Assembly (NCBI GenBank): GCA_029260265.1
Contig: JAJDDO010000026.1
Coordinates: forward strand, 372,001 to 436,000
Origin: Phycisphaerales bacterium
GTDB taxonomy: Bacteria; Planctomycetota; Phycisphaerae; Phycisphaerales; UBA1924
Direction of reading: 5' to 3'
DNA: 64,000 nucleotides
Shown: positions 33,598 through 42,285 of the stretch, in pieces
Position numbering within the stretch: position 1 is the stretch's first letter
How the letters are laid out: each line of letters opens with the position of its first letter
Notes under the pieces: generated by a model
Told to the model about the DNA's origin: nothing
The model's input: the letters and a program-made list of their open reading frames with translations, nothing else
Databases searched by the model: none
Made by a program: the position numbers and the translations under genes

Positions 33598-34617
33598 ATG
33601 GGTAACAAGACAACACTCTCAGTTTTGATGGTCGACAAGTTCGATGACGAGGCCATCGAGGCCCTGCGTGAGTTGGGGCATACGGTCCACGCGGATGCAG
33701 AAATCGGTCCTGAAACAATGAATGACGCGATCGCTGCCTGCGGCGCAGAAGTGCTCGCAGTCAGATCGACCAAGGTGCCTGCCACAGTGATCGAGAAGAG
33801 CTCGACGCTCAAGCTCATCATTCGCGGCGGCGCAGGATACGACAACATCGATTGCAAGTCTGCTGGCAAAGCGGGGATCGCGGTCTGCAACACACCTGGG
33901 ATGAATGCGGTAGCCGTCGCTGAATCGACCTTCGGACATCTCATCAACATCGACCGCAGGATCAACGAGCAGACCAGCGAGCTCAAGAATGGGCACTGGA
34001 ACAAAAAAGAGTATTCCAAGGCTCGCGGGCTCAAGGGGCGAAGAATGCTCGTCATCGGTATGGGCTCGATTGGGACCGAGGTCGTCAAGCGGGCCCAGGC
34101 GTTCGGGATGAAAGTGGCTGCCCAATCGAGATCACTCCGCGAAGACACCGCACGAGCGCTTGGGATCGAGCTCATCCCCTACACACGCGATGCATTGAAA
34201 GATGCCCTCGGCAGGATGGATGTTGTAAGTGTCCATGTGGCGGCGACCCCGGATACCAAGGAACTCTGTGGTCCGGGGTTCTTTGCGGCGATGAAGCCCG
34301 GGGCCTATTTCATCAACACTTCCAGAGGCGAGATTGTCGACGAGGGTGAACTCGCCAACGCGATGAAGACCAAGGGCATCCGTGCTGGGCTGGATGTCTT
34401 CCAGAATCAACCCTCGTCCAAAGATACAAACTGGAAGCCCGCAATCGCGGATATCCCGGGGATCTCGCTGACCCATCACATCGGCGCTTCGACTGAGCAG
34501 GCCCAGATCGCGGTGGGTGAAGAGGTCGTCCGTGTGGTCGATACCTTTGTCCGAACGAACAATCCATTGCATGTTGTCAATGCAGAATACCTCGCCGATC
34601 TCGCGGCGGCAGAATAA
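33598..34617 (+). CDS. serA: D-3-phosphoglycerate dehydrogenase-like oxidoreductase
   Basis: NAD-dependent D-2-hydroxyacid dehydrogenase, by context the first enzyme of serine synthesis (3-phosphoglycerate to 3-phosphohydroxypyruvate). The dinucleotide fold is at GMGSIGTEV near residue 154-162. Catalytic Arg243 is in TSRGEIVD and the catalytic His in LTHHIGAST near 293-294. The usual acid in the DVFxxEP motif is Gln here (DVFQNQPS, residue 271), which is unusual. The protein is 339 residues long, the short form without ACT regulatory domain. The start ATG 33598 has AGGAG six bases upstream; an alternative TTG lies at 33580. It is followed 15 bases later by serC. Confidence 0.9.
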   Translation: MGNKTTLSVLMVDKFDDEAIEALRELGHTVHADAEIGPETMNDAIAACGAEVLAVRSTKVPATVIEKSSTLKLIIRGGAGYDNIDCKSAGKAGIAVCNTPGMNAVAVAESTFGHLINIDRRINEQTSELKNGHWNKKEYSKARGLKGRRMLVIGMGSIGTEVVKRAQAFGMKVAAQSRSLREDTARALGIELIPYTRDALKDALGRMDVVSVHVAATPDTKELCGPGFFAAMKPGAYFINTSRGEIVDEGELANAMKTKGIRAGLDVFQNQPSSKDTNWKPAIADIPGISLTHHIGASTEQAQIAVGEEVVRVVDTFVRTNNPLHVVNAEYLADLAAAE

Positions 34618-34632
34618 CTAAGGAGTCAAATC

Positions 34633-35736
34633 ATGACCGATCGTGTTTACAACTTCTCCGCAGGTCCGGCGTGCCTCCCAGAATCCGTGCTCAAACAAGC
34701 GCAGAAGGATCTGTGGAACATCGATAATACGGGCATCGGTATTCTCGAGCATTCACACCGTGATGCCTGCTTTGATCGGGTAACCGAGGAGACCGAGCGT
34801 GCATGCCGCGAGGTCGGCAATATCCCTGATTCGCACTCGATTTTCTGGATGCAGGGCGGGGCGACTTCACAGTGCTACATGGTGCCCGCAAACTTCCTGC
34901 CCGAGGGGCGGACCGCAGATTATTTCCAGACGGGGAAATGGGCGAATGATTCAATTGCTGAGGTTCCGCTCTACGGCGATTGCCATATCTGTGGATCCTC
35001 AAAGGATTCAGGGTACAACTTCATCCCGAAGAGGAAGCAGGTCAGCCACTCAAAGAACCCGGTGTATGTGCAATACACATCCAACAACACCATCATGGGC
35101 ACGGAGTTCCACGATGAGCCCGAGACGCCGGGCGACTCGTTCTTGGTTGCGGATATGTCGAGCAATATTTATTCACGCCCGATGGACTTCTCCAAGTTCG
35201 GGCTCGTGTACGCCGGAGCTCAGAAGAATCTCGGTCCGTCCGGCGTGACCCTATTGATTGCCCGCAAAGATCTCATCAAGGAACCCGTCCGTCCCCTACC
35301 CAAGATGATGCAGTACGGGTTGCACGCAGCCAAAAACGGACGGTTCAATACTCCACCAACATTCGGCGTCTATCTCATGGGCGAGGTGTTCAAGTGGATC
35401 ATCGCAGAGGGCGGGCTTGACGCGATGGCCGAGATGAACAAGGAAAAAGCTGCGATCATCTATGACTTTATCGATTCGCAAGATTTCTTCCAGCCTCATG
35501 CGGCCAAGGAAGATCGTTCGTACATGAACCTGACATTCAAATGCCCATCTCCCGAGCTCGACAAGCTCTTTGTTGAGCAGGCCGAGGCACAGGGGCTGAC
35601 CACCATCAAGGGGCATAAATCGGTTGGGGGGATGCGTGCAAGCATCTACAACGCCTTCCCAAGATCAGGCTGCACCGCACTCGTTGCATTCATGAAAGAC
35701 TTTGCGCACGCACACGCGAGTGCGACGACCGCCTGA
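34633..35736 (+). CDS. serC: Phosphoserine aminotransferase
   Basis: PLP enzyme that turns 3-phosphohydroxypyruvate plus glutamate into phosphoserine plus 2-oxoglutarate. The N-terminus NFSAGPACLPESVL is the family start. HRDACFDRVTEE lies near residue 42. The PLP lysine is in GAQKNLGPSG, near position 198, matching the family numbering. The C-terminus has GGMRASIYNAFPRSG, which carries the substrate-binding Arg residues. Length of 367 is normal. AAGGAG lies eight bases before the ATG. It forms an operon with serA and ends in a terminator within 30 bases. A phosphoserine phosphatase is not in the window. Confidence 0.96.
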   Translation: MTDRVYNFSAGPACLPESVLKQAQKDLWNIDNTGIGILEHSHRDACFDRVTEETERACREVGNIPDSHSIFWMQGGATSQCYMVPANFLPEGRTADYFQTGKWANDSIAEVPLYGDCHICGSSKDSGYNFIPKRKQVSHSKNPVYVQYTSNNTIMGTEFHDEPETPGDSFLVADMSSNIYSRPMDFSKFGLVYAGAQKNLGPSGVTLLIARKDLIKEPVRPLPKMMQYGLHAAKNGRFNTPPTFGVYLMGEVFKWIIAEGGLDAMAEMNKEKAAIIYDFIDSQDFFQPHAAKEDRSYMNLTFKCPSPELDKLFVEQAEAQGLTTIKGHKSVGGMRASIYNAFPRSGCTALVAFMKDFAHAHASATTA

Positions 35737-35762
35737 GCGATGGTGGAATCGAGTTTGAAAAT

Positions 35763-36812
35763 TCAACCCCGCGCTTCGGCGTGGGGTTTTTGTGTACACC
35801 CTGCGAGGCACGCCTCAATGACTTCTTCGGTGGTGATCCGTTCCATGAGCTCGGTATTGCCCTTTGACTTGTGGTCCAGCTTGTCGCCCGCGGTGATGTG
35901 CTGAAGCACGCTTTGGTCCTGCTTGTAGGGTCCGACTCGGGTGGCATCGGTCGGGCCGAACAACGCGACGATCTTGCGGTTGAACCCGACCGCCATATGG
36001 AGGGCTGCCGAATCGTTGGCGACAACAAGATCCGCCCGCGAGATGATGGCCATCAGTTGCGTGATCGATGTCGACCCGATCCGGTCGGTGATGTGTGGAT
36101 GCTCACGGGCGAGTTCGACCAACGGGGCGCACTGCAGACGCTCTCCCGGGCCACCGACGAGGATAATCCGGTGGGTTCGCTTGTTGGCTAGGGTTGATGC
36201 TAGATCGACAAAGCGATCTATCGGCCAGCGTTTGGAAGCCCATCGGCTCGTCGGGGCGATGACAATGTACGGGTCCGGATACTCGATGATGACTTCAGAA
36301 AGCTCATCAGCCCCGGTGTGCAGCGTCATGTTTGGATTGGAAACATCGCACCCCACGCCGGCAACTAAGGCAAGCATCCGGTCGACCGTGTGCTCATCGC
36401 TGGGTGCTTCGATGCGGTTTGTGTAGAAAACCCACCCGAGCTCTTGCGCATTGCGGTACCCGTATCGTTGCTTCGCTCCAGAAATAAAAGCAAAGAACGC
36501 GGAGCGGAGCAATCCTTGGGCGTCGATCACCATGTCGTACTTGGGCGCACGCAGTGTGCGTAGCCAGCGTATCAGCGGGCGTATGTTCGCCTTGCGGAGC
36601 TGCTTGCCGAGGGCTTTGCGCGGAAAAGAGATCGCGTTGTCGAGTTCGGGATGATGCTGGATGGCTCCGCAGAAGGAATCCTGTACGAGCCAATCAATCT
36701 GTGCGCCGGGGTACCTGGTCCGCAACGCACTGACCAGCGGCACCGTTCGGCACACATCGCCCAAGGCGCTGGGGCGGATAATCAGGATTTTACGGGGCGG
36801 TTCAATGGTCAT
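35763..36812 (-). CDS. Glycosyltransferase family 9 (ADP-heptose:LPS heptosyltransferase type)
   Basis: Probable cytoplasmic-face glycosyltransferase of the GT9 family, which adds heptose-like sugars during lipopolysaccharide or related core synthesis. KILIIRPSALGDVCRTVPL is the classical N-terminal start. VIDAQGLLRSAF lies near residue 95, APTSRWASKRWPIDRFVDLA near 190, ILVGGPGE near 215, ADLVVANDSAALHMA near 265 and VALFGPTDATRVGPY near 285. Length 349 is normal. The last residues (CTQKPHAEARG) are encoded by the serC terminator hairpin. The start codon is three bases from the stop of the QueD-like gene upstream on the same strand. Confidence 0.93.
   Translation of the reverse strand: MTIEPPRKILIIRPSALGDVCRTVPLVSALRTRYPGAQIDWLVQDSFCGAIQHHPELDNAISFPRKALGKQLRKANIRPLIRWLRTLRAPKYDMVIDAQGLLRSAFFAFISGAKQRYGYRNAQELGWVFYTNRIEAPSDEHTVDRMLALVAGVGCDVSNPNMTLHTGADELSEVIIEYPDPYIVIAPTSRWASKRWPIDRFVDLASTLANKRTHRIILVGGPGERLQCAPLVELAREHPHITDRIGSTSITQLMAIISRADLVVANDSAALHMAVGFNRKIVALFGPTDATRVGPYKQDQSVLQHITAGDKLDHKSKGNTELMERITTEEVIEACLAGCTQKPHAEARG
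35765..35791 (+). terminator. Terminator after serC, lying within the convergent GT9 gene end
   Basis: AACCCCGCGC and GCGTGGGGTT pair over ten bases (one G-T) around a TTCG tetraloop, followed by TTTTTG. It ends the serA-serC mRNA. Its sequence overlaps the last codons of the reverse-strand glycosyltransferase gene. Confidence 0.88.
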
Positions 36813-36815
36813 GGG

Positions 36816-37625
36816 TTATGCAGGATAGGTGCAGCTTGTTCGATCGGTCTCCCACACGGTGACCTGGACCAGTTGGGCATCATCCGCGAGTTGGCTGACC
36901 GAGTTGCGGAGCAGTTCGTAGCAGTGCTTTGCGATATTTTCGACCGAGGGCATCACCCCGCCTTTGGCTTGATCGAATGCAGGGCAATCGACATTGAGGT
37001 GCTTGTGGTCGAGCTGTGATAAGACCTGATTCTCGACGAGGTCATCTATTTTGGTCAGGGCGTGCTGATGGTCATCGAGCCCGAGCCGGATGGCTGGTTC
37101 AACTTGATAGTTGTGCCCATGCCCGTTCGGGTTGTTGCACTTGCCAAAGATACGCTGGTTGGTCGCCGCATCGAGCGCTTCGCTATGGAGCCGATGCGAA
37201 GCAGAAAACTCATAGCGTTGGCGGACGATGAACTGGGCGTTGGAGGTGGAGGTATCCATCTCTATTCTCCGAAGGGGGGTAAGCGACCAGGAGAGCGAAA
37301 CAATCTGATGAGGAAACCAGGCTTGGGCGGCTTTCCAGAGATCCGGCAGCAGCATGACCGGCGAGACGGGTGAGCCAGCAAGCGTGGAACTGTCGAGAAT
37401 GGGGACCAGGTGCGTGCGTACAAGATCATCAATCGCATGGATATCCACGAGGTACCCGGTTTGGGGATCGGGCACGCCGATGCATGAAACGGTGAACTCG
37501 TCGTAGCGGCCAAGCCCGCAATGAGACGGCTCTGTTTCAATGCGGACCGTTCGGTGCAGAATAACAGCTGCAGCGGGCGTTGATTGTTCATCGTATGTGT
37601 TCGGGTTAGAATCGATCGGAATCAC
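36816..37625 (-). CDS. 6-pyruvoyltetrahydropterin / 6-carboxytetrahydropterin synthase-family protein, tandem domain
   Basis: Two related T-fold domains. The C-terminal one (about residues 120-269) is complete. It has FSASHRLHS, the catalytic Cys in GKCNNPNGHGHNY, zinc His residues in that motif and upstream, LDHKHLN and VWETDRTSC. The N-terminal half keeps the backbone (RTVRI..., GLGRYDEFTVSCIGVPDPQTGYLVDI) but not the His ligands, so it is probably inactive or structural. By family it makes 6-carboxy-tetrahydropterin (queuosine route) or a pterin. The likely start is GTG at 37625, 28 bases from the divergent peroxidase start; it has no clear ribosome site. A start at the internal ATG for the second domain alone is possible. 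Confidence 0.78.
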   Translation of the reverse strand: MIPIDSNPNTYDEQSTPAAAVILHRTVRIETEPSHCGLGRYDEFTVSCIGVPDPQTGYLVDIHAIDDLVRTHLVPILDSSTLAGSPVSPVMLLPDLWKAAQAWFPHQIVSLSWSLTPLRRIEMDTSTSNAQFIVRQRYEFSASHRLHSEALDAATNQRIFGKCNNPNGHGHNYQVEPAIRLGLDDHQHALTKIDDLVENQVLSQLDHKHLNVDCPAFDQAKGGVMPSVENIAKHCYELLRNSVSQLADDAQLVQVTVWETDRTSCTYPA

Positions 37626-37653
37626 ACACGAGTATAGATACGGAGGTACGCCG

Positions 37654-38292
37654 ATGGGCAGGAGATCAGCTTTGAAACCATTCACCATCATATGTACAGC
37701 CGCTGCTTTGCTGCTGCTGCCGGCATGTGCATCCAGTTCGACCGAACTGAGAACCAAACAAGATACCCAGGGGAACCCCATGTCGAATGCACCCAGCTCG
37801 GATCAGGCGTATGTGCTTGATCACAGCGTCAAAATGATCGACGGGACAGAAATGCCGCTTGAACACTTCAAGGGCAAGGTGATCTTGATGGTCAATGTCG
37901 CAAGCGAATGCGGATACACCCGCCAATACGAGGGGCTTGAAGCTTTGTATCGTACATACATGGACCAGGGGCTCGTCATCATCGGATTTCCAGCCAATGA
38001 CTTTGGTGGGCAGGAGCCTGGAACCAATGAAGAGATCGCGGAGTTCTGTTCGTCCCGGTTCTCGGTGACCTTCCCAATGGCTGCCAAGGTGGCTGTGTTG
38101 GGCGATCAAGCGACGCCGTTGTACACGCAGCTTGCGGACCAGCCGAAGCCGATTGGCGGCGAGCCTCAGTGGAACTTCACAAAGTTCCTTGTTGCGCGTG
38201 ATGGGCGGGTCGTCGAACGGTTCGGGACCAAGGTCGAGCCGGATGATTCTTCGCTTGTATCTTCGATCGAGGCCCAACTCGGCCAAGGCTAA
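37654..38292 (+). CDS. Glutathione peroxidase-family lipoprotein
   Basis: Thiol peroxidase of the glutathione peroxidase family, placed outside the cytoplasm by a lipoprotein signal (LLLLPAC, Cys near residue 22). The core has VNVASECGYTRQYEGLEALY with the peroxidatic cysteine (not selenocysteine), then IGFPANDFGGQEPG with the catalytic Gln, and PQWNFTKFLV with the Trp and Asn of the tetrad. Length 212 with the leader. A GGAGG site precedes the ATG by nine bases. It is divergent from the QueD-like gene. Electron donor unknown; members without Sec commonly use thioredoxin. Confidence 0.9.
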   Translation: MGRRSALKPFTIICTAAALLLLPACASSSTELRTKQDTQGNPMSNAPSSDQAYVLDHSVKMIDGTEMPLEHFKGKVILMVNVASECGYTRQYEGLEALYRTYMDQGLVIIGFPANDFGGQEPGTNEEIAEFCSSRFSVTFPMAAKVAVLGDQATPLYTQLADQPKPIGGEPQWNFTKFLVARDGRVVERFGTKVEPDDSSLVSSIEAQLGQG

Positions 38293-38369
38293 TCAAATCT
38301 TCACAGACGGTAAGTCGCTTGCTGGCAGTTGATAGCATCTCTTTGTACTCAGGGTGAATATCGTTTGTT

Positions 38370-38387
38370 TCAAGTCGACAGACTTGA
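38370..38387. promoter_or_regulatory. Perfect palindrome upstream of pstS, possible operator
   Basis: TCAAGTC, then GACA, then GACTTGA: a perfect seven-base inverted repeat about 65 bases before the pstS ATG. Its right arm also reads TTGACG, a possible -35 element. It is not a Pho box of the E. coli type (CTGTCAT direct repeats); the binding protein is unknown. Confidence 0.5.
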
Positions 38388-38452
38388 CGCATTCATGTGG
38401 TATCGTGTGGCAGAGGTCTTCGGTCAATAGGGAATGCTGTGGAGGAAATCAG

Positions 38453-39436
38453 ATGCATCTGACAAGAAAAAACTCAGTTCGTTCGATGATTGCGGTGGCA
38501 GCGATGCTGCCTCTGGTAGCGATGGGAATGGTGGGGGATTTGATCGATCCGGATCTTCCAGAGTACAAGGCCGCGAGTGGGGTATCGGGGAACATCAAGT
38601 CAATCGGTTCGGACACCATGAACAACCTCATGACCCTTTGGGGCGAGGAGTACCGCCGGTACTACCCGTCCGTCAAGGTCGAGGTTGAGGGCAAGGGGTC
38701 GTCAACTGCTCCGCCGGCACTTATCGAGGGGCAGTCAACCTTTGGTCCGATGAGCCGAGCGATGAAGTCGTCCGAGGTCGATAAGTTTGAAGCTGCAAAG
38801 GGTTACGAGCCAGTCGCGGTGCGGGCAGCGATTGACTGTCTTGCCGTCTATGTGCATAAGGATTGCCCACTCGAAGAGATCACTATTGAGCAGATCACTG
38901 AGGTGTTCTCGGTGTCCGGTTCTGATATGACATGGGGCGATCTGGGTGTGACTGATGCGGAATACAAAAACCGCCCGGTGAACTTGTACGGGCGAAACTC
39001 CGCCTCTGGCACCTACGGGTACTTCAAGAAAATTGGCTTGCAGGGGAATGATTTCAAGGCAAGTGTCAAAGAGCAGCCTGGGTCATCTGCGGTCGTTCAG
39101 GCGGTGACCAATGATCAGTTCGGCATTGGGTATTCCGGGATCGGGTACAAGACCGCGGGTGTGAAGGCATTGGCGGCTGCATATGAGGGCGATGAGATGG
39201 TGGCTGCATCTGCAGAGAACGCGTACTCCGGCGAGTACCCGCTCGCGAGGTTCCTCTATCTCTATGTCAACGCTGATCCGCGTTTTGGCATTCAAGATCC
39301 GTTGCGAGCCGAGTTTCTCAAGCTTGTATTCTCGAAGCAGGGCCAGGAGATCGTTGTCAAGGACGGCTATTTCCCAGTGACCAGTTCGATTGCTCGTGAA
39401 GATCTCGAGTTGCTCAAGATTCCCGCCGAATTTTGA
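38453..39436 (+). CDS. pstS: Phosphate ABC transporter substrate-binding protein
   Basis: Periplasmic phosphate receptor of the Pst importer. A signal peptide covers about residues 1-25 (SVRSMIAVAAMLPLVAMG). The ligand-binding pieces are IGSDTMNNLM near residue 46, GKGSSTAPPALIEGQSTFGP near 79, GRNSASGTYGYFKK near 180 and QPGSSAVVQAV near 208. All of these are usual PstS positions for binding phosphate. The chosen ATG at 38453 has GGAGG eight bases upstream. An in-frame ATG further up would add 33 residues with no signal-like features. The gene is followed by a perfect 13-bp hairpin. Confidence 0.95.
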   Translation: MHLTRKNSVRSMIAVAAMLPLVAMGMVGDLIDPDLPEYKAASGVSGNIKSIGSDTMNNLMTLWGEEYRRYYPSVKVEVEGKGSSTAPPALIEGQSTFGPMSRAMKSSEVDKFEAAKGYEPVAVRAAIDCLAVYVHKDCPLEEITIEQITEVFSVSGSDMTWGDLGVTDAEYKNRPVNLYGRNSASGTYGYFKKIGLQGNDFKASVKEQPGSSAVVQAVTNDQFGIGYSGIGYKTAGVKALAAAYEGDEMVAASAENAYSGEYPLARFLYLYVNADPRFGIQDPLRAEFLKLVFSKQGQEIVVKDGYFPVTSSIAREDLELLKIPAEF

Positions 39437-39460
39437 GCGTTCTGTTCCAATAGCGTAGTA

Positions 39461-39493
39461 AAATGGAAAGCGGAGTTCTGCCGCTTTCCATTT
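39461..39493 (+). terminator. Perfect 13-bp hairpin between pstS and pstC
   Basis: AAATGGAAAGCGG and CCGCTTTCCATTT are perfect reverse complements around the loop AGTTCTG, followed by CATTTGAG. This resembles a stabilising or attenuating hairpin, letting pstS be made in excess of the membrane parts, as is known for binding-protein genes in many ABC operons. It rules out ATG 39463 as the pstC start. Confidence 0.8.
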
Positions 39494-39525
39494 CATTTGA
39501 GCATGCTCAAGCCGGAACCTATTTG

Positions 39526-42285
39526 ATGCAAGATCTTGAACGACGCAAAGCATCTCGCAAGCTCCACGCGATGGATTCCGCGGCGGAGTTCGTCGTCACC
39601 GCGGGCGGCCTGGTCGTGCTTTCCGCGGTGCTTGGGATCTGCTTCTATCTTGCGTGGGTGGTGTACCCGCTGTTTGTTGGTGGTAGTCATTCCGGAGGGC
39701 ATGCCGGAACCACCGATCCCATTGCAGTTCAGCACATCCTTGTTGACCCATACTCGCAGAGCGCGGGGATGGTTGGGTCCGATGGTGTTGTCCGGACGCT
39801 GATCTTTGCGACCGGTGAAGTTGCGGGTGAAATTGATCTTCGAGTGGATGATCTCCCGCCGAGCGCGGTCGCGATTGCTCGGAACGGTAGCCTAGCTGCA
39901 TTGGGCTATCCAGACGGGCGTGTTCGACTCGGAGAGTTCAACTTTGACGCCCAACTGCTCGATGCGCCGGAAGCTTCTGATCCAATATCGGGGGCGATCG
40001 AATCGATCGAGAATGGGTATCGAGAGCAGATCGAGCACGGGGCTCGAAGCGTGCAACTCTCGGCAGAGTTCGGCGATCCCTTTGACCTCAAGGAAGGGCA
40101 CGGCGCGGTGATGGGGGTGGATTACCGCAGTGATCCGGGCGGGAAAAAGACGCTTGTAGCGATGCGCGAAGATGGGACCGTTCTTGTGAGTTCTGTAAGA
40201 ACGGTTCGTCCGCTCGGAGGGGGGAAGGCACGGACAAAGCTGAGATCCAGTGTCTTTGAGATAGGTAGCGGGAAAGAGCTCCCCCGCTGGGTGTTTGTCA
40301 CTGGTGACGGGGCGTATGTGCTGCTGATCTGGGAGAATGGGCAGCTGCAAAGGTTTGCTAGGCAAGACTCGCGGTTTGCGCTTGTCGAGGAGGTCTCGCT
40401 GATTGAGCCCGGCGGAACGATTACAGATGCTTCGATGCTCCTCGGAGCCAAGACGCTCGTGATCGGATCGGAATCTGGGTCCGTGATGGCGTTCCATGTC
40501 GGGGAAGATTCGAGCAGATCCACCGTCGATGGGTACCGCATCATTCGTGCGCACGAGTTGAAGAGTTCGGACGGTGCTGTCGTCGGGCTTTCAGAAAGCA
40601 CACGCGATCGAACGATCGCGGTTCTGCATGAGAATGGGTATGCGGAAGTCCGGTACATGACCAGCGAGAAGCGTGTTACTCGGTTCCAGACCAATGTTGA
40701 GCGTCCTCGCTCGATCGCACTGACTCCAAAGCTCGATGGTGTGTTCATCTGGGGCGATGATGGATCATACGAGAGCCATGCGATTGAGCTCGGGTACCCT
40801 GAGTTCAGTGTGGGCGCGGTATTCGGCAAGGTCCTCTACGAAGGGCAAGAAAAGCCCGAGTATGTGTACCAATCTTCGTCCGGCGATGATGCTTCGGAAG
40901 TGAAACTCAGCCTCATGCCGCTCATCTATGGAACAATGAAGGCGACTGTCTTCGCGATGCTCTTTGCGATTCCGATCGCGGTCTTTGCCGCGATGTATTC
41001 CAGCGAGTTTATGAGCAAGCGGATGCGAAGCGTGGTCAAGCCCTCGGTCGAGTTGATGGCTTCGCTCCCATCGGTGGTGCTCGGATTTGTGGCAGCGATG
41101 GTGGCCGCGCCGTATGTTCGTACGCATCTCTCGTCGGTTCTGCTCGGTGTGTTTATTGTGCCGCTCACGGTTCTGGTGGCGGCGCATTTTTGGCAGATGG
41201 TTCCGATTGCACGCAGAAGAAGGCTTCGCTCGGGGCAGCATTTCTTCCTCGCGATGATTGCTCTTCTCATTGGTGGGGCAATCTCTGCATGGATCGGGCC
41301 GGCATTGGTGCGTTCAGCGTTCGCGCCCGACGACTTTGATGCTGCGATGCTCGCGGAGTCCTATGAGCCCGCAGCGGGCGATGCGATCCCTGGATGGGCT
41401 GTAGATGAGCCGATGACCACTCGCCAATCGCGACGGCTTCGTCTTCATGGGCTCGGAATTGCCGACGGCGTGTTGGTCAAGCCGGTCGGTGAAGTCGATC
41501 GGGCATCGGTGCTCGGTGAAGTCGGGCTGGTGGATGGCGATCTTGAACGCTGGCTCAACGGCGAGTACGGATCGGCCCGCCCGGGGTGGCTCTTGATCCT
41601 GTTCCCAGTCATGGCGATGGGGATTTGGATTCTTCAGGGGTTTGTAGTTCGCAAGCAAATCGACAACTGGCTGAGTGAGAAAAGCTCGCTGGTCATCGCG
41701 TTGATGATGATGCTCAAGCTTGTGCTGGTCTGCGTCGGGGCTGTGTTGGTATCTTACCCGATCGCGGTGGGGCTCGAGCAGTTGGGGTTTGATCCACGGG
41801 ATTCAATCTTCGGGACTTTCTCGCCCAGAAACACCCTTGTGGTCTCGATTATCATGGGATTTGCGGTCATTCCGATTATCTTTACGATCTCGGAAGACGC
41901 CTTGCGTGCGGTGCCCAATACGCTTCGGTCTGCATCCTTGGGAGCCGGTGCGACACCCTGGCAGACAACGGTGCGGGTTGTGCTTCCGGTTGCGGGATCG
42001 GGAATTTTCTCGGCTTGCATGATTGGGTTCGGGCGTGCGGTCGGCGAGACCATGATCGTTCTCATGGCGACCGGCAATACCGCTGAGATGTCGCCAAACC
42101 TGTTTTCAGGGTTCCGGACTCTTGCTGCGAATATCGCGGTGGAAATCCCAGAGGCTCCAAAGGACGAGACGCATTACCGGGTCTTGTTTTTATGTGGTTT
42201 GACGCTCTTTCTGATGACCTTTGTGATTAACACGCTCGCCGAGACCGTTCGGCGATATGTGAGATCGAGGAACGCCGGGCTGTGA
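39526..42285 (+). CDS. pstC: Phosphate ABC transporter permease, enlarged PstC with propeller-like domain
   Basis: One of the two Pst membrane channel subunits. ATG 39526 gives 919 residues, against about 320 in E. coli. After a first membrane helix (about 24-48) a ~400-residue external domain shows a repeating beta-propeller rhythm (for example PSAVAIARNGSLAALGYPDGRV and PRSIALTPKLDGVFIWGDDG). The permease part begins near residue 460 (SLMPLIYGTMKATVFAM). It is split by an insertion of roughly 150-200 residues, and then contains the EAA-type loop EDALRAVPNTLRSASLGAGA near 790. PstC proteins with an N-terminal propeller are known in other bacteria. It overlaps pstA in a GTGA. Confidence 0.9.
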   Translation: MQDLERRKASRKLHAMDSAAEFVVTAGGLVVLSAVLGICFYLAWVVYPLFVGGSHSGGHAGTTDPIAVQHILVDPYSQSAGMVGSDGVVRTLIFATGEVAGEIDLRVDDLPPSAVAIARNGSLAALGYPDGRVRLGEFNFDAQLLDAPEASDPISGAIESIENGYREQIEHGARSVQLSAEFGDPFDLKEGHGAVMGVDYRSDPGGKKTLVAMREDGTVLVSSVRTVRPLGGGKARTKLRSSVFEIGSGKELPRWVFVTGDGAYVLLIWENGQLQRFARQDSRFALVEEVSLIEPGGTITDASMLLGAKTLVIGSESGSVMAFHVGEDSSRSTVDGYRIIRAHELKSSDGAVVGLSESTRDRTIAVLHENGYAEVRYMTSEKRVTRFQTNVERPRSIALTPKLDGVFIWGDDGSYESHAIELGYPEFSVGAVFGKVLYEGQEKPEYVYQSSSGDDASEVKLSLMPLIYGTMKATVFAMLFAIPIAVFAAMYSSEFMSKRMRSVVKPSVELMASLPSVVLGFVAAMVAAPYVRTHLSSVLLGVFIVPLTVLVAAHFWQMVPIARRRRLRSGQHFFLAMIALLIGGAISAWIGPALVRSAFAPDDFDAAMLAESYEPAAGDAIPGWAVDEPMTTRQSRRLRLHGLGIADGVLVKPVGEVDRASVLGEVGLVDGDLERWLNGEYGSARPGWLLILFPVMAMGIWILQGFVVRKQIDNWLSEKSSLVIALMMMLKLVLVCVGAVLVSYPIAVGLEQLGFDPRDSIFGTFSPRNTLVVSIIMGFAVIPIIFTISEDALRAVPNTLRSASLGAGATPWQTTVRVVLPVAGSGIFSACMIGFGRAVGETMIVLMATGNTAEMSPNLFSGFRTLAANIAVEIPEAPKDETHYRVLFLCGLTLFLMTFVINTLAETVRRYVRSRNAGL

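Noticed and set aside
39463-39525. ATG at 39463 as the start of pstC
   Set aside because: It lies inside a perfect 13-bp hairpin, and the residues it adds are not found in the family; the ATG at 39526 follows directly.
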